Shown here: positions 7,843 through 18,126 of the stretch, piece by piece
Layout: every line of letters starts with the position of its first letter
How positions within the stretch are numbered: the stretch's first letter is position 1
Source of the DNA: Erwinia sp050410775
GTDB taxonomy: Bacteria; Pseudomonadota; Gammaproteobacteria; Enterobacterales; Enterobacteriaceae
Length of the DNA stretch: 64,000 bases
Assembly (NCBI RefSeq): GCF_050410775.1
Contig: NZ_CP191229.1
Direction: 5' to 3' (one strand)
Notes under the pieces: model-generated
Seen by the model: only the letters and a program-made list of their open reading frames with translations
What the model was told of the DNA's origin: nothing
The model's database searches: none
Made by a program: the position numbers and the translations under genes

Positions 7843-8910
7843 TCAGGCCTCCAGTAAATACTGGCCGAGATAATGTTTATTATCACTGACGCCCGGCAAC
7901 ACAAAGAAATAGCCTCCGCCTGTTGGCTTGATATACTCCTCCAGCGCTTCGCCATTCAGCCTGTTTTGCACGCTAAGAAATCCCTTTTCTAAATCATGCT
8001 GATAACAGACGAACAGCAGCCCCATTTCCAGCTGGCCCGAATTCGACACGCCCTGTGAATAGCTGTAGCCCCGGCGCAGCATCAGACTGCTTTGCGTGGC
8101 CGCCGTGCGGGGATTAGCCAGGCGGATATGCGCATCCAGCGGCGTCACATCACCCTCAGGATCGTTGAGATAGTCTGGAAGGTCATGCTCGCTCTTCCTG
8201 CCCAACGGCGCGCCGCTGTGCTTGACGCGGCCAAAGATAGTCTCCTGCTCACGCAAAGGTGTACGGTCCCAGAACTCAACGTGAAACTGAATAATCCTCG
8301 CAGCCTGGTAACTGCCGCCCACGGCCCACGCCGGTTCTCCCTGATCCGCGGTTACCCAGAGAATGGAATCCATCAGCGTTCTGTCTGTCGTATCAGGGTT
8401 AGCCGTACCGTCTTTAAAGCCCAACAGATTGATCGGCGTCTCTTTCCCCCTGCTGCGCGCAGCATGATCGGAAATAAAACCTTCACGTAACCAGCGTACG
8501 CTGAGCAGATCCGGCGAATGCTTAATGATATCGCGCAGCGCATGAATCACCGTATCGTTGGTATTGGCACAGATTTGTAGTAGCAGGTCGCCATGGCATA
8601 AGCGGGCATCCAGCGAATCATTGGGAAAGCGGGTCATTCGCTGGAGCTTCAGCGGTTTATGGGATTGCAGCCCGTAACGCTCATCAAATAGCGAGTGGCC
8701 GACGGAGAGCGTCATGGTCAGATTATCAGGATAAATGGTATCGCCCAGAATGCCTGAATCCATCGGCGGTAAGCGCGGGTTCGTTACCTGCGGTGCCCTG
8801 CCGCCCTGGGTCAGAAAAACGATCCTGTCGGTTTACAGCCTGAACAAACGCTCCAGATCTTCTTTACCGGTCGCCAGCACGTCAAAGGCCACGAGCATCA
8901 GAAAGAGGCG
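7843..8910 (-). pseudogene. efeB: decayed efeB (DyP-type peroxidase), 5' part lost
   Basis: The open part (7843-8763, 306 aa from an internal ATG) matches residues about 118 to the end of E. coli EfeB (423 aa) and keeps the DyP motif GFKDG and HDLEKGFL. Upstream of that ATG the same frame is still recognisable (FLTQGG, NPRLPP) but an in-frame TAA stands at 8833-8835. Beyond it LMLVAFDVLA is readable to about 8910, and another stop lies just upstream. The Tat signal and the first ~80 residues are missing. EfeB normally works in the periplasm with EfeU and EfeO in ferrous iron uptake, and neither gene is present. I call it a pseudogene. A truncated cytoplasmic protein from the internal ATG is possible but unlikely to function. 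Confidence 0.85.
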
Positions 8911-8946
8911 AGCTTATCGCCTCAGGTTTCAGTTCACAGGTGGGCG

Positions 8947-8985
8947 AAAAACGCTACCGGGCATCGCGATGATGCCCGGTAACGC
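8947..8985 (-). terminator. putP terminator
   Basis: GCTACCGGGCATC pairs with GATGCCCGGTAACGC around a short loop. On the minus strand a U run follows, 6 bp past the putP stop. Confidence 0.8.
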
Positions 8986-8990
8986 CTCGT

Positions 8991-10475
8991 TTAGTTGGCT
9001 TTAAATTCCGCTTCCGCCACGGCAAAGCGCTGCTGGGCCGCTGCTGAAGGTTCACGACCCATCAGGCTGACCACTACAATAGCGATGCTGGCAAACAGGA
9101 AGCCCGGAATGATTTCATAGAGATCCAGCCAGCCGTACTGTTTCCAGACCAGCACGGTTGCCGCGCCAATGATCATTCCCGCCAGCGCGCCGTTGCGAGT
9201 CATACGCTTCCAGACCAGAGAGAAAAGTACGACAGGCCCAAAAGCCGCGCCAAAACCGGCCCAGGCGTAGCTGACCAGTCCCAGCACGCGGTTATTCGGA
9301 TCTGCCGCCAGCGCAATCGCCACCACGGCGACCAGCAGTACCATCATGCGTCCTACCCATACCAGCTCGCGCTGAGAGGCATTTTTACGCAGGAAGTTTT
9401 TATATAAATCTTCCGTCAGCGCGCTGGAGCAGACCAGCAGCTGGCAGCTTAACGTCGACATCACCGCGGCGAGAATGGCAGACAGCAGAATGCCCGCAAT
9501 CCACGGATTGAACAGCAACCGGGCCAGTTCAATAAAGATGCGCTCGCCGTTTTCAGAAACGCCAGCGGCCAGGGCAGGATTGTTCTGGAAGTAAGCGATG
9601 CCGAAGAAGCCTACCGCCACAGAACCGGCCAGGCAGAGGATCATCCACGCCATGCCGATACGACGGGCGCTGCGAATAGAGCGATGGGAGTCCGCCGCCA
9701 TAAAGCGCGCCAGAATATGCGGCTGACCAAAGTAGCCCAGGCCCCAGCCCAGCAGGGAGATTACCGCGATAAAATTGAGGTTTTTCAGCATATCGAGGTT
9801 TTCAAGGCTCTTCGCCTCAATCACCGCCAGCGAATCGTCGATGCCACCAACGGCCAGGATAACGAAGACCGGCGTCAGGATCAGGGCAAAAAACATCAGC
9901 GCGGCCTGGATAGTATCTGTCCAGCTAACCGCCAGGAATCCGCCTACAAAGGTATAAAGAATAGTCGCTGCGGCACCGGCCCAGAGGGCGGTTTCATAGC
10001 TCATCCCAAAAGTGCTTTCAAAGAGTCGCGCGCCTGCGACGATACCTGAAGCACAGTAGATGGTGAAAAATACCAGAATCACCAGCGCGGAGATAACGCG
10101 CAGCATCTTGCTCTTGTCTTCGAAGCGGCTGGAGAAATAGTCCGGCAGCGTCAGGGCGTTATCATGATGCTCAGTCTGCACGCGCAGCCGACCCGCCACA
10201 ATCTTCCAGTTGAGGTAAGCGCCAAGCGTCAGGCCGATGGCAATCCAGCTTTCAGAAATGCCCGACAGGAAAATCGCACCGGGCAGGCCCATCAGCAGCC
10301 AGCCACTCATATCGGATGCACCGGCAGAAAGCGCGGTGACCAGGCTGCCCAGGCTGCGCCCACCAAGGATATAGTCGTCGAAGTTTTTTGTAGACCGGTA
10401 TGCAATAAAACCAATCAGCACCATGCCGAGGATATAAACGCAAAAGGTCACCATCATGGGTGTACTTACTGTCAT
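8991..10475 (-). CDS. putP: sodium/proline symporter
   Basis: The 494-aa inner-membrane protein of the SSS family has about 13 membrane segments. It is collinear with E. coli PutP (502 aa) from the N-terminus TPMMVTFCVYILGM to the core motifs GGRSLG, ALSAGASDMSGWLLMG and FGQPHILARFMAA. It imports proline with Na+ for catabolism by PutA. It is divergent from putA across a shared control region with GTTGCA sites, so PutA itself is the likely repressor. Confidence 0.96.
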   Translation of the reverse strand: MTVSTPMMVTFCVYILGMVLIGFIAYRSTKNFDDYILGGRSLGSLVTALSAGASDMSGWLLMGLPGAIFLSGISESWIAIGLTLGAYLNWKIVAGRLRVQTEHHDNALTLPDYFSSRFEDKSKMLRVISALVILVFFTIYCASGIVAGARLFESTFGMSYETALWAGAAATILYTFVGGFLAVSWTDTIQAALMFFALILTPVFVILAVGGIDDSLAVIEAKSLENLDMLKNLNFIAVISLLGWGLGYFGQPHILARFMAADSHRSIRSARRIGMAWMILCLAGSVAVGFFGIAYFQNNPALAAGVSENGERIFIELARLLFNPWIAGILLSAILAAVMSTLSCQLLVCSSALTEDLYKNFLRKNASQRELVWVGRMMVLLVAVVAIALAADPNNRVLGLVSYAWAGFGAAFGPVVLFSLVWKRMTRNGALAGMIIGAATVLVWKQYGWLDLYEIIPGFLFASIAIVVVSLMGREPSAAAQQRFAVAEAEFKAN

Positions 10476-10686
10476 CCAGTTTCTCCACTTATTGTTGTTA
10501 ATGCGCTATCGCATCGGGTTAATGCCGCACCGTTGGAACGTAACGGCGCGGTTTCCTGGCTCCCGAGGCGGTGTATCCTGCCGTAAAGCGACTACTCGCA
10601 CAAATCTTTTAACACATCAGTTACAGCAAATTCACCCTGCGTCACAGCTCAGCGAGCAGGAGGTTGTACTGGATCACATTTGCGGA

Positions 10687-10841
10687 GTTGCACCTCCTGC
10701 CTGAAGCGTTATGTGCCCTGTGCTACCGGCTTGCAGAGAACTCGCCGCAATGATTACAGCAATTCCCGTGCCGCTTTCCCGGGGTCGGCTAATAACTCTG
10801 CGTGGACGGTCACATTTAACACGGTTGCACAAAGTTGCAAC
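10687..10841. promoter_or_regulatory. put control region with PutA operator-like sites
   Basis: GTTGCA, the core bound by the PutA ribbon-helix-helix domain, occurs at 10687-10692, 10824-10829 and 10834-10839. The last overlaps its own inverted copy (TGCAAC, 10836-10841). They lie in the roughly 420-bp gap between divergent putP and putA, as in E. coli. Confidence 0.75.
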
Positions 10842-10894
10842 TTGTATGATATTGCTCGCTAACAACGTACTATTCGATGAAGGAGTTTTCAGGC

Positions 10895-13800
10895 ATGGGC
10901 ACAACAACCATGGGCGTGAAGCTGGATGAAGCGACGCGTGAGCGTATCAAGCTGGCCGCCGGTCAGATTGACCGTACCCCACACTGGCTAATCAAGCAGG
11001 CGATTTTTAACTACCTTGAGCAGCTGGAGAAAGGCGCTACCCTGCCTGAATTCCCCGTTCAGTCATCCTCACAGGAAGGCGATGAGCGCTCTGAAGAAGA
11101 GGCGCGGCAACCCTTCCTGGATTTTGCCGAGCAGATCCTGCCGCAGTCGGTGACCCGGGCCGCAATCACCTCCGCCTGGCGGCGTCCTGAAACGGAATCC
11201 GTCCCGATGATCCTTGAGCAGGCGCGCCTGCCTGCCCCGCTCGCTCAGCAAACTTATCGTCTGGCCCACCAGCTGGCAGAGAAGCTCCGGCATCAGAAAG
11301 GGGCAACCGGACGCGCCGGAATGGTGCAGAGCCTGCTTCAGGAGTTTTCGCTCTCCTCACAGGAAGGCGTCGCCCTGATGTGTCTGGCGGAGGCGCTGCT
11401 GCGCATTCCCGACAAGCCCACCCGCGACGCCTTAATCCGCGATAAAATCAGCAACGGCAACTGGCAGTCGCACCTGGGCCGCAGCGCATCGCTCTTTGTG
11501 AACGCCGCCACCTGGGGACTGCTCTTCACCGGTCGCCTGGTCTCGACCCACAATGAAGCGAACCTCTCCCGCTCACTTAACCGAATTATCGGTAAAAGCG
11601 GTGAGCCACTGATCCGTAAAGGCGTGGATATGGCGATGCGCCTGATGGGCGAACAGTTTGTCACCGGTGAAACCATCGCGGAAGCGCTGGCTAACGCCCG
11701 CAAGCTGGAAGATAAAGGCTTCCGCTACTCTTACGATATGCTGGGGGAAGCGGCGCTGACGGCAGAAGATGCCAAAGCCTACCTCGTCTCCTATCAGCAG
11801 GCGATTCACGCCATCGGCAAAGCGTCCAACGGGCGCGGTATCTATGAAGGGCCGGGCATCTCGATCAAGCTTTCCGCCCTGCACCCCCGCTATAGCCGGG
11901 CGCAGTACGACCGGGTAATGAGCGAGCTTTACCCTATTCTCAAATCCCTGACCCTGCTGGCACGCTCCTATGATATCGGCCTCAATATCGACGCCGAAGA
12001 AGCTGATCGCCTGGAGCTGTCGCTGGATCTGCTGGAAAGGCTCTGCTTTGAACCGGAGCTGGAAGGCTGGAACGGCATCGGCTTTGTAATCCAGGCCTAT
12101 CAGAAACGCTGCCCGTTTGTGATCGACGGCCTGATCGATCTTGCCCAGCGCAGCCGTCGCCGCCTGATGATCCGTCTGGTGAAAGGCGCCTACTGGGACA
12201 GTGAAATCAAGCGCGCCCAGATGGAGGGGCTGGAAGGCTATCCGGTTTATACCCGTAAGGTCTATACCGATATCTCTTACCTGGCCTGCGCCCGCAAGCT
12301 GCTGGCGGTGCCAAACCTTATCTATCCGCAGTTTGCCACCCATAACGCGCACTCGCTGGCCGCTATCTATCAGCTGGCCGGCAATAACTACTATCCTGGA
12401 CAGTATGAATTCCAGTGCCTGCACGGCATGGGCGAACCGCTTTATGAGCAGGTGGTGGGCAAAGTGGCTGACGGCAAGCTGAACCGGCCCTGCCGGATTT
12501 ATGCGCCGGTCGGCACGCATGAAACGCTGCTGGCCTACCTGGTGCGTCGCCTGCTGGAAAATGGCGCCAACACGTCGTTCGTTAACCGTATCGCCGATCA
12601 CACGCTGCCGATTGAAGACCTGATCGCCGATCCGGTAGAAGAAGTTGAAAAGCTGGCGGGCAAGGAAGGCGCCATCGGGCTGCCGCATCCAAAAATCCCG
12701 CTGCCGCGCGACCTCTACGGCAGCAAACGCGTCAACTCGTCGGGGCTGGATCTCGCGAATGAACATCGCCTCGCCTCACTCTCCAGCGCCCTGCTTAACA
12801 GCGCGACTCAGCCCTGGCTGGCGCTGCCGCTGATAGACGGCCAGGTGGAAGAAGGCGAACGTCTGCCGGTAACTAACCCTGCCGAGCCGGGGGACATCGT
12901 CGGCTATGTGCAGTACGCGAGCGAGACTGACGTTTCCACCGCGCTGGATGCGGCCGAGAATGCTGGCCCAATCTGGTTCGCCACGCCACCGGAAGAGCGC
13001 GCCGCGATTCTTGAACGTGCCGCCGTGATGATGGACGGCCAGCTTCAGCGTCTGATCGGCATTCTGGTCCGTGAAGCGGGGAAAACGTTCAGCAATGCGA
13101 TTGCTGAAGTCCGCGAAGCGGTCGACTTCCTCTACTACTATGCGGGCCAGGTGCGCGACGACTTTGATAACGAAACTCACCGTCCGCTGGGACCGGTTGT
13201 CTGCATCAGTCCGTGGAACTTCCCGCTGGCGATTTTCACCGGTCAGATTGCCGCCGCGCTGGCGGCAGGCAACAGCGTGCTGGCCAAGCCCGCCGAGCAG
13301 ACGCCGCTGATTGCGGCAGAAGCCGTTGCGCTATTGCATGAAGCGGGCGTGCCGGCTGGCGCTCTGCAGCTGCTTCCCGGCCTGGGCGAAACCGTGGGCG
13401 CGCAGCTTACCGGCGATCCCCGGGTGCGCGGCGTGATGTTTACCGGCTCCACGGCGGTCGCTAGCCTGCTACAGCGTAACCTGGCGGGTCGCCTCGATCC
13501 GCAGGGCCGCCCGACGCCGCTGATTGCCGAAACGGGCGGAATGAACGCCATGATCGTCGACTCTTCCGCGCTGACCGAGCAGGTCGTGATAGACATCGTC
13601 GCCTCCGCCTTTGACAGCGCCGGGCAGCGCTGTTCTGCGCTGCGCCTGCTGTGCGTTCAGGCCGACGTGGCCGACCACACTATTCAGATGCTGCGCGGCG
13701 CTATGGCTGAATGCCGCATGGGCAATCCGGAGCGGCTCTCCACGGACGTTGGTCCGGTGATTGATGCTGAAGCGAAGGAAAACATCGAGCGTCATATCCA

Positions 13801-14845
13801 GGCAATGCGTACTAAGGGCATGAAGGTTTATCAGGCCGTGGTACAAAACCAGCAGGACAGCAAAGAGTGGCAAAGCGGCACGTTCATACAGCCAACCTTA
13901 ATTGAACTGAATAACGTCGCCGATCTGGATAAAGAAGTCTTCGGCCCGGTGCTGCATGTTGTGCGCTACACCCGCAATACGCTGCCGCAGCTTATTGAGC
14001 AGATTAACGCCTCCGGCTACGGCCTGACGCTGGGCGTCCATACCCGTATTGACGAAACCATCACACAGGTCACTAACAGCGCCCGTGTGGGCAACCTCTA
14101 CGTCAACCGCAATATGGTGGGGGCGGTGGTCGGCGTGCAGCCGTTTGGCGGCGAGGGCCTTTCCGGCACCGGTCCAAAAGCGGGTGGCCCACTCTACCTC
14201 TACCGGCTGCTGTCACACCGTCCGGACGGCGCATTACGTCTGACGCTGGACCGCCAGGATGGCGAACGCCCGGTCGACTCGGCGCTGCGTCCGGCCCTGC
14301 TGGCTCCGCATCAGGCGCTGACCGCGTGGGCAAAAGAGAAACCGGCGCTGGCAACGCTCTGCGCGCGCTATGCGGAACTGGGCCAGGGCGGTACGGTACG
14401 CCTGCTGCCAGGGCCTACGGGCGAGCGAAACACCTTTGCGCTGCTGCCGCGCGAGACGGTGCTGTGCCTGGCGGATAACGAAGAGGATACGCTTATCCAG
14501 CTGGCCGCCGTCACTGCGGTGGGCAGCCGGGCGCTGTGGCCGGAAGATGAGCTGCACCGTTCGCTGTTCAAAACGCTGCCGCAGGAAGTACAGAAGCGCA
14601 TCGGCTTCGCCGCCCAGCCGCTGGATCAGCACACGGATTTTGATGCGGTGATTTATCACGGCGATGCCGATCAGCTGCGCATGGTCTGTGAAACGGTAGC
14701 GGAACGCGAGGGGCCGATTGTCTCGGTACAGGGCTTTGCGCGGGGTGAAACGAACCTTCTGCTGGAACGCCTGCTGATTGAGCGTTCGCTGAGCGTCAAC
14801 ACCGCTGCCGCAGGCGGTAACGCCAGCCTGATGACCATCGGCTGA
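10895..14845 (+). CDS. putA: trifunctional proline utilisation protein PutA
   Basis: The 1316-aa protein (E. coli 1320) has three parts. Residues 1-47 are the ribbon-helix-helix DNA-binding domain (GVKLDEATRERIK, TPHWLIKQAIF). Next is the FAD proline dehydrogenase barrel (LVKGAYWDSEIKRAQ). Then comes the NAD P5C dehydrogenase with Glu in AETGGMNAMIVD and the catalytic Cys in GQRCSALR, and a C-terminal domain. It oxidises proline to glutamate at the membrane and represses put genes when proline is absent. The ATG at 10895 is chosen over one at 10877: it gives the family N-terminus MGTTTMG and has AAGGAG at 10880-10885 with good spacing. Confidence 0.97.
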   Translation: MGTTTMGVKLDEATRERIKLAAGQIDRTPHWLIKQAIFNYLEQLEKGATLPEFPVQSSSQEGDERSEEEARQPFLDFAEQILPQSVTRAAITSAWRRPETESVPMILEQARLPAPLAQQTYRLAHQLAEKLRHQKGATGRAGMVQSLLQEFSLSSQEGVALMCLAEALLRIPDKPTRDALIRDKISNGNWQSHLGRSASLFVNAATWGLLFTGRLVSTHNEANLSRSLNRIIGKSGEPLIRKGVDMAMRLMGEQFVTGETIAEALANARKLEDKGFRYSYDMLGEAALTAEDAKAYLVSYQQAIHAIGKASNGRGIYEGPGISIKLSALHPRYSRAQYDRVMSELYPILKSLTLLARSYDIGLNIDAEEADRLELSLDLLERLCFEPELEGWNGIGFVIQAYQKRCPFVIDGLIDLAQRSRRRLMIRLVKGAYWDSEIKRAQMEGLEGYPVYTRKVYTDISYLACARKLLAVPNLIYPQFATHNAHSLAAIYQLAGNNYYPGQYEFQCLHGMGEPLYEQVVGKVADGKLNRPCRIYAPVGTHETLLAYLVRRLLENGANTSFVNRIADHTLPIEDLIADPVEEVEKLAGKEGAIGLPHPKIPLPRDLYGSKRVNSSGLDLANEHRLASLSSALLNSATQPWLALPLIDGQVEEGERLPVTNPAEPGDIVGYVQYASETDVSTALDAAENAGPIWFATPPEERAAILERAAVMMDGQLQRLIGILVREAGKTFSNAIAEVREAVDFLYYYAGQVRDDFDNETHRPLGPVVCISPWNFPLAIFTGQIAAALAAGNSVLAKPAEQTPLIAAEAVALLHEAGVPAGALQLLPGLGETVGAQLTGDPRVRGVMFTGSTAVASLLQRNLAGRLDPQGRPTPLIAETGGMNAMIVDSSALTEQVVIDIVASAFDSAGQRCSALRLLCVQADVADHTIQMLRGAMAECRMGNPERLSTDVGPVIDAEAKENIERHIQAMRTKGMKVYQAVVQNQQDSKEWQSGTFIQPTLIELNNVADLDKEVFGPVLHVVRYTRNTLPQLIEQINASGYGLTLGVHTRIDETITQVTNSARVGNLYVNRNMVGAVVGVQPFGGEGLSGTGPKAGGPLYLYRLLSHRPDGALRLTLDRQDGERPVDSALRPALLAPHQALTAWAKEKPALATLCARYAELGQGGTVRLLPGPTGERNTFALLPRETVLCLADNEEDTLIQLAAVTAVGSRALWPEDELHRSLFKTLPQEVQKRIGFAAQPLDQHTDFDAVIYHGDADQLRMVCETVAEREGPIVSVQGFARGETNLLLERLLIERSLSVNTAAAGGNASLMTIG

Positions 14846-14962
14846 GTTTGAGGGGCGAGTTGCGCTGTGCCTGCGATCGGGCACAGCGCATAAAGTTAGT
14901 TCCTTCAGAAAATTGCCGCGCTGACGCGGTTACCCTTTTCGTATCACGTTTATCGTCAGACT

Positions 14963-14997
14963 GAGGGCTTACGCGACTATGCGTAAGCCCTTTTTTC
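14963..14997 (+). terminator. putA terminator
   Basis: GGGCTTACGC pairs with GCGTAAGCCC and six T follow. An additional hairpin without a T run (GCGCTGTGCC/GGCACAGCGC) lies at about 14861-14890. Confidence 0.85.
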
Positions 14998-15008
14998 ATA
15001 CTGTGACA

Positions 15009-16082
15009 TCAGGTATCAAACTTCATCCGCAACAGCTTTGGGTAAATAAACAAGTTTTTGCCCACGCCCCGGTTCAGCAGCGTCCAGATCCCGACAGAGC
15101 AGCCGGCACAAATCATCATCATTACCGGCGGGAAGCCCACGGCCCAGAGCAGCGAGAAGGCTTTGCTGGCAAAAAGGTTATGTCCCAGCGCGAAGAGGAT
15201 CGCCGACATGCCGAAGAACTCGATAAAAATGCGGTGCAGAACGTAAATCTGCAGCGTGTTTTTCCCCATCCAGTTCAGCCAGCGCATGTCGAAAACGTTA
15301 TTCAGCATCCGGCAGGCGGCGATACAGATCAGGATGGCAATAACGCACAGGAAGAGGTTTTCAGGAAGCCCCATTAGCGTATGCAGCAGGGCCAGCAGCG
15401 CCAGCACGCCCCAGGGAAGCAAGTTGCTGCGGTGCCATTCACTCCAGCGCACCATTGTCGTACTGAAAAACGTGCCGAACAGGAAAAAGATAAAATATTG
15501 CGACAGGCTTTCCGGACCCCAGCCGGGAATGACATTCGTCACCGCAGCGTAGTTAAGCACCAGCGCCATCACCATGATCGTGCTCTTCTGCTCACGGAAT
15601 AGTTTGGCGAAAAGGAAAAACAGCCCCAGCGCATAGAGGTACCAGGATGAACTCATGGCAAGCAGCATCAGCTTGAGGAATTCCCACGGCGAAGAGGCCC
15701 AGGCAGCATTCGCGTTACTGGAAAGCTGGTCTCCCATAATTTCGCCGGAAACGCCGTTAATCATCAACCACTGGATCAGGCCCCACAAAAAATAGAGATA
15801 GAACAGATTGGTGACGCGACTGGTGAACACCTGTTTCCAGGCTCGGTTCAGAATGGCATTAGAAGCCAGCAAACCGGAGACGAAGAAAAAGGCGGGCATC
15901 CGCAGCGGTGAGAGGTAGTGATTAAAGGCAATCCATAGTTTCGCCGGAATAAATCCGGCAGTCAGATGAGGGATCATGTTCGCATAGCCTGGCAAGACCA
16001 CATGATACAAAACAACTAACAGAATGCAGGCGCCCTTCAGGCTGTTAATCCAGACGATTTCTTTCTTATGAGTAGAATTCAT
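15009..16082 (-). CDS. acyltransferase-3 family membrane protein, YcfT-like
   Basis: The 357-aa protein has about ten membrane helices. It shows the acyltransferase-3 signature: WINSLKGACILLVVLYHV at the N-terminus (the His after LY is the presumed catalytic residue), RMPAFFFVSGLL near residue 80, and NTLQIYVLHRIFIE near 270. Length and pattern resemble E. coli YcfT (357 aa). Such proteins O-acylate sugars or export acylated glycans; the substrate here is unknown. It converges with putA and appears to be a single-gene unit. Confidence 0.82.
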   Translation of the reverse strand: MNSTHKKEIVWINSLKGACILLVVLYHVVLPGYANMIPHLTAGFIPAKLWIAFNHYLSPLRMPAFFFVSGLLASNAILNRAWKQVFTSRVTNLFYLYFLWGLIQWLMINGVSGEIMGDQLSSNANAAWASSPWEFLKLMLLAMSSSWYLYALGLFFLFAKLFREQKSTIMVMALVLNYAAVTNVIPGWGPESLSQYFIFFLFGTFFSTTMVRWSEWHRSNLLPWGVLALLALLHTLMGLPENLFLCVIAILICIAACRMLNNVFDMRWLNWMGKNTLQIYVLHRIFIEFFGMSAILFALGHNLFASKAFSLLWAVGFPPVMMMICAGCSVGIWTLLNRGVGKNLFIYPKLLRMKFDT

Positions 16083-16643
16083 TATTTTACTCCAGCTGAG
16101 TGCTGTGATTTTTATAAAAATGCGTGTGCAGGGAACGTTCCTGGCGTTGGTGTTTTATTATTTTCTGGTACATATTTCTCATGGTAATAAAGTAATCAGG
16201 GCCAATATTATCAGCCCTGTCGAATACTATCAGCCATCGCTGACGACGTCTGGTACTTTTTTGCGCTTTCGTTATCAGATGCGGATCGAAAACAGCCTCC
16301 CGCCAGCGCCATAATGCGCAGCGGCCAGACCAACAGAAAGCGCGCGCTACGGAGACTGACGCCACCACCAGCGGCATTAGCGCCCGGCCCGGTGGAAAGC
16401 AGAAATAGCTAAAGCGAACGTAACTGTCTGACTGCGCTAAAAATCTGTACAAAGCGTTCTGACCGGCAGTATCTACTTAATATCCTGACAATCTGAAGTA
16501 AGTTTACAAATTATTACTTACACTAGCCAAAATACGATAAGCATTACTCTGAAAGGAAAATTAAGTGGCGTGGTTATCAGAGAGAATAAACAATAAGGGA
16601 TAATTCTTAAATAGATAGCGGAAAGCAAAACAAGTTAATTAAG
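16083..16643. other. intergenic region, no supported gene
   Basis: A 121-codon minus-strand frame at 16087-16452 has no recognisable domain and an unusual composition (many Arg, Trp and Cys), so I do not call it. The sequence from about 16490 to 16640 is AT-rich. The region probably carries the upstream signals of the acyltransferase gene. Confidence 0.45.
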
Positions 16644-16702
16644 ATTATCCTCATAGTGATGAGGATAATATAAGCCTCCCCACTGTGCGGGAGGCTTATA
16701 TT
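16644..16702 (-). terminator. double hairpin after tcyN
   Basis: Two adjacent stems: ATTATCCTCAT/ATGAGGATAAT and ATATAAGCCTCCC/GGGAGGCTTATAT. The second lies 7 bp past the tcyN stop and probably ends the cystine operon. Confidence 0.7.
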
Positions 16703-16708
16703 TAACGG

Positions 16709-17461
16709 TCAGGCATTAAGGAATTTTTCAAGAAACTGCCGCGTACGTGGCTGCTGGGGATCGCTGAAAAGTGATTTTGCATCACCCTGTTCAACTATCC
16801 GGCCCTGATCCATAAAAATCGCCCGGTCCGCAACATCGCGGGCAAAGCTCATTTCATGGGTCACAATGACCAGCGTCCGTTTCTCCTCCGCCAGTGCCCG
16901 AATGGTGTTCAGCACTTCGCTAACCAGTTCAGGATCGAGCGCCGAAGTCGGTTCGTCGAAAAGAATCACTTCCGGCCGCATCGCCAGCGCACGGGCAATC
17001 GCCACGCGCTGCTGCTGCCCGCCGGAAAGCCGGCGCGGATAGCTCTCTTCTTTTCCCTGAAGCCCTACCTTTTCCAGTAGCTGCCGCGCCCGCGCAATGG
17101 CTTCCGCTTTAGGTTCACGCTTGACGATGGTCGGACCTTCGATAATGTTCTCCAGCACCGAGCGATGCGGGAACAGGTTAAAGCTCTGAAAGACAAACCC
17201 TACCTGCTGGCGCAGCTGCCGTATCCGCTCTTTCTGCCGGTTCATGCCCTTTGAGGCGTCGATCACTATCTCACCAACCTTAATCGTGCCTTCATCCGGC
17301 TCTTCAAGCAGGTTAATGCTGCGCAACAGCGTGGTCTTTCCCGATCCGCTCGGCCCGATAATAGCGACTACCTCGCCCGATTTGACCTCCAGATCGATAC
17401 CGTGAAGCACCGTCTGACCATTAAACCGTTTGACCAGCTTACTGACTTCAATAGCGCTCAT
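16709..17461 (-). CDS. tcyN: cystine ABC transporter ATP-binding protein
   Basis: The 250-aa ABC ATPase has Walker A GPSGSGKTT, signature LSGGQQQRVAIARAL, Walker B VILFDEPTSALD and the switch His in IVTHEMSF. It is the E. coli TcyN (YecC) orthologue by sequence and place. It energises cystine and related amino-acid import with TcyL and TcyJ. Its start overlaps the tcyL stop by 4 bp (ATGA), which points to translational coupling. Confidence 0.95.
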   Translation of the reverse strand: MSAIEVSKLVKRFNGQTVLHGIDLEVKSGEVVAIIGPSGSGKTTLLRSINLLEEPDEGTIKVGEIVIDASKGMNRQKERIRQLRQQVGFVFQSFNLFPHRSVLENIIEGPTIVKREPKAEAIARARQLLEKVGLQGKEESYPRRLSGGQQQRVAIARALAMRPEVILFDEPTSALDPELVSEVLNTIRALAEEKRTLVIVTHEMSFARDVADRAIFMDQGRIVEQGDAKSLFSDPQQPRTRQFLEKFLNA

Positions 17462-18126
17462 TTTGGCTCCCGATCCTGACGGTTAACGTGATCTTCCAGC
17501 CGGCTTTGCAGCATGGACAGCAGCGTCGCCATAACCCAGTAGATCAGTGAAGCGGCCAGATACATGGTGAAAACTTCCAGCGTGCGCGAGGTAATCAGCT
17601 GGGCCTGACGGAACAGCTCCGGCACCTGGATGGTGGCGGCCAGCGAGGTATCCTTCACCAGACTGATAAAACTGTTTCCCAGCGGCGGCAGCGCCGTTCT
17701 GGCCGCCTGCGGCAGCACCACCCGGCGCAGCGTCTGCCAGCGGGTCATACCGATGCTGGCCGCCGCTTCCCACTGCCCCCGCTCAATGGCGGAAATAGCG
17801 CCTCGCAGGGATTCTGAGGTGTAGGCAGCCGTGTTCAGGGAGAGGCCAATCATTGCGGAGGGAATCGGATCGAGCTCAATACCGAACTGCGGCAGACCGT
17901 AATAGATCATAAACAGCTGGGCAATCAGCGGCGTTCCGCGAAATACCGACACGTAAAAGCGAGAAAGCCAGGCAACCGGCCAGAAATGCGACAGGCGCAT
18001 CATCGCCAACAGGAATCCCAGCAGCAGGCCGAAAAACATCCCGCCGATACTGAGTTCGAGGGTAAAGAGCGCGCCTTTCAGTAAAAAAGGTGCTGAATCC
18101 AGCACCAGTTGAATACTTTCCTGCAT
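17458..18126 (-). CDS. tcyL: cystine ABC transporter permease
   Basis: The 222-aa membrane protein is equal in length to E. coli TcyL (YecS). It carries the His/Glu/Gln family permease loop EAAASIGMTRWQTLRRVVLPQAAR and a GLSLNTAAY segment. The start at 18126 gives MQESIQL; the ATG overlaps the last base of the tcyJ stop. An upstream in-frame start at 18153 lies inside tcyJ and is rejected. Confidence 0.95.
   Translation of the reverse strand: MQESIQLVLDSAPFLLKGALFTLELSIGGMFFGLLLGFLLAMMRLSHFWPVAWLSRFYVSVFRGTPLIAQLFMIYYGLPQFGIELDPIPSAMIGLSLNTAAYTSESLRGAISAIERGQWEAAASIGMTRWQTLRRVVLPQAARTALPPLGNSFISLVKDTSLAATIQVPELFRQAQLITSRTLEVFTMYLAASLIYWVMATLLSMLQSRLEDHVNRQDREPK

Noticed and set aside
11573..12766. 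397-aa ORF antisense to putA
   Set aside because: A long shadow frame in a GC-rich gene; the putA reading frame is fully supported by homology.
14861..14890. GCGCTGTGCC/GGCACAGCGC as putA terminator
   Set aside because: No T run follows; the hairpin at 14963 is the better terminator.
16087..16452. 121-aa minus-strand ORF next to the acyltransferase gene
   Set aside because: No family resemblance, odd composition, no SD; left as non-coding.
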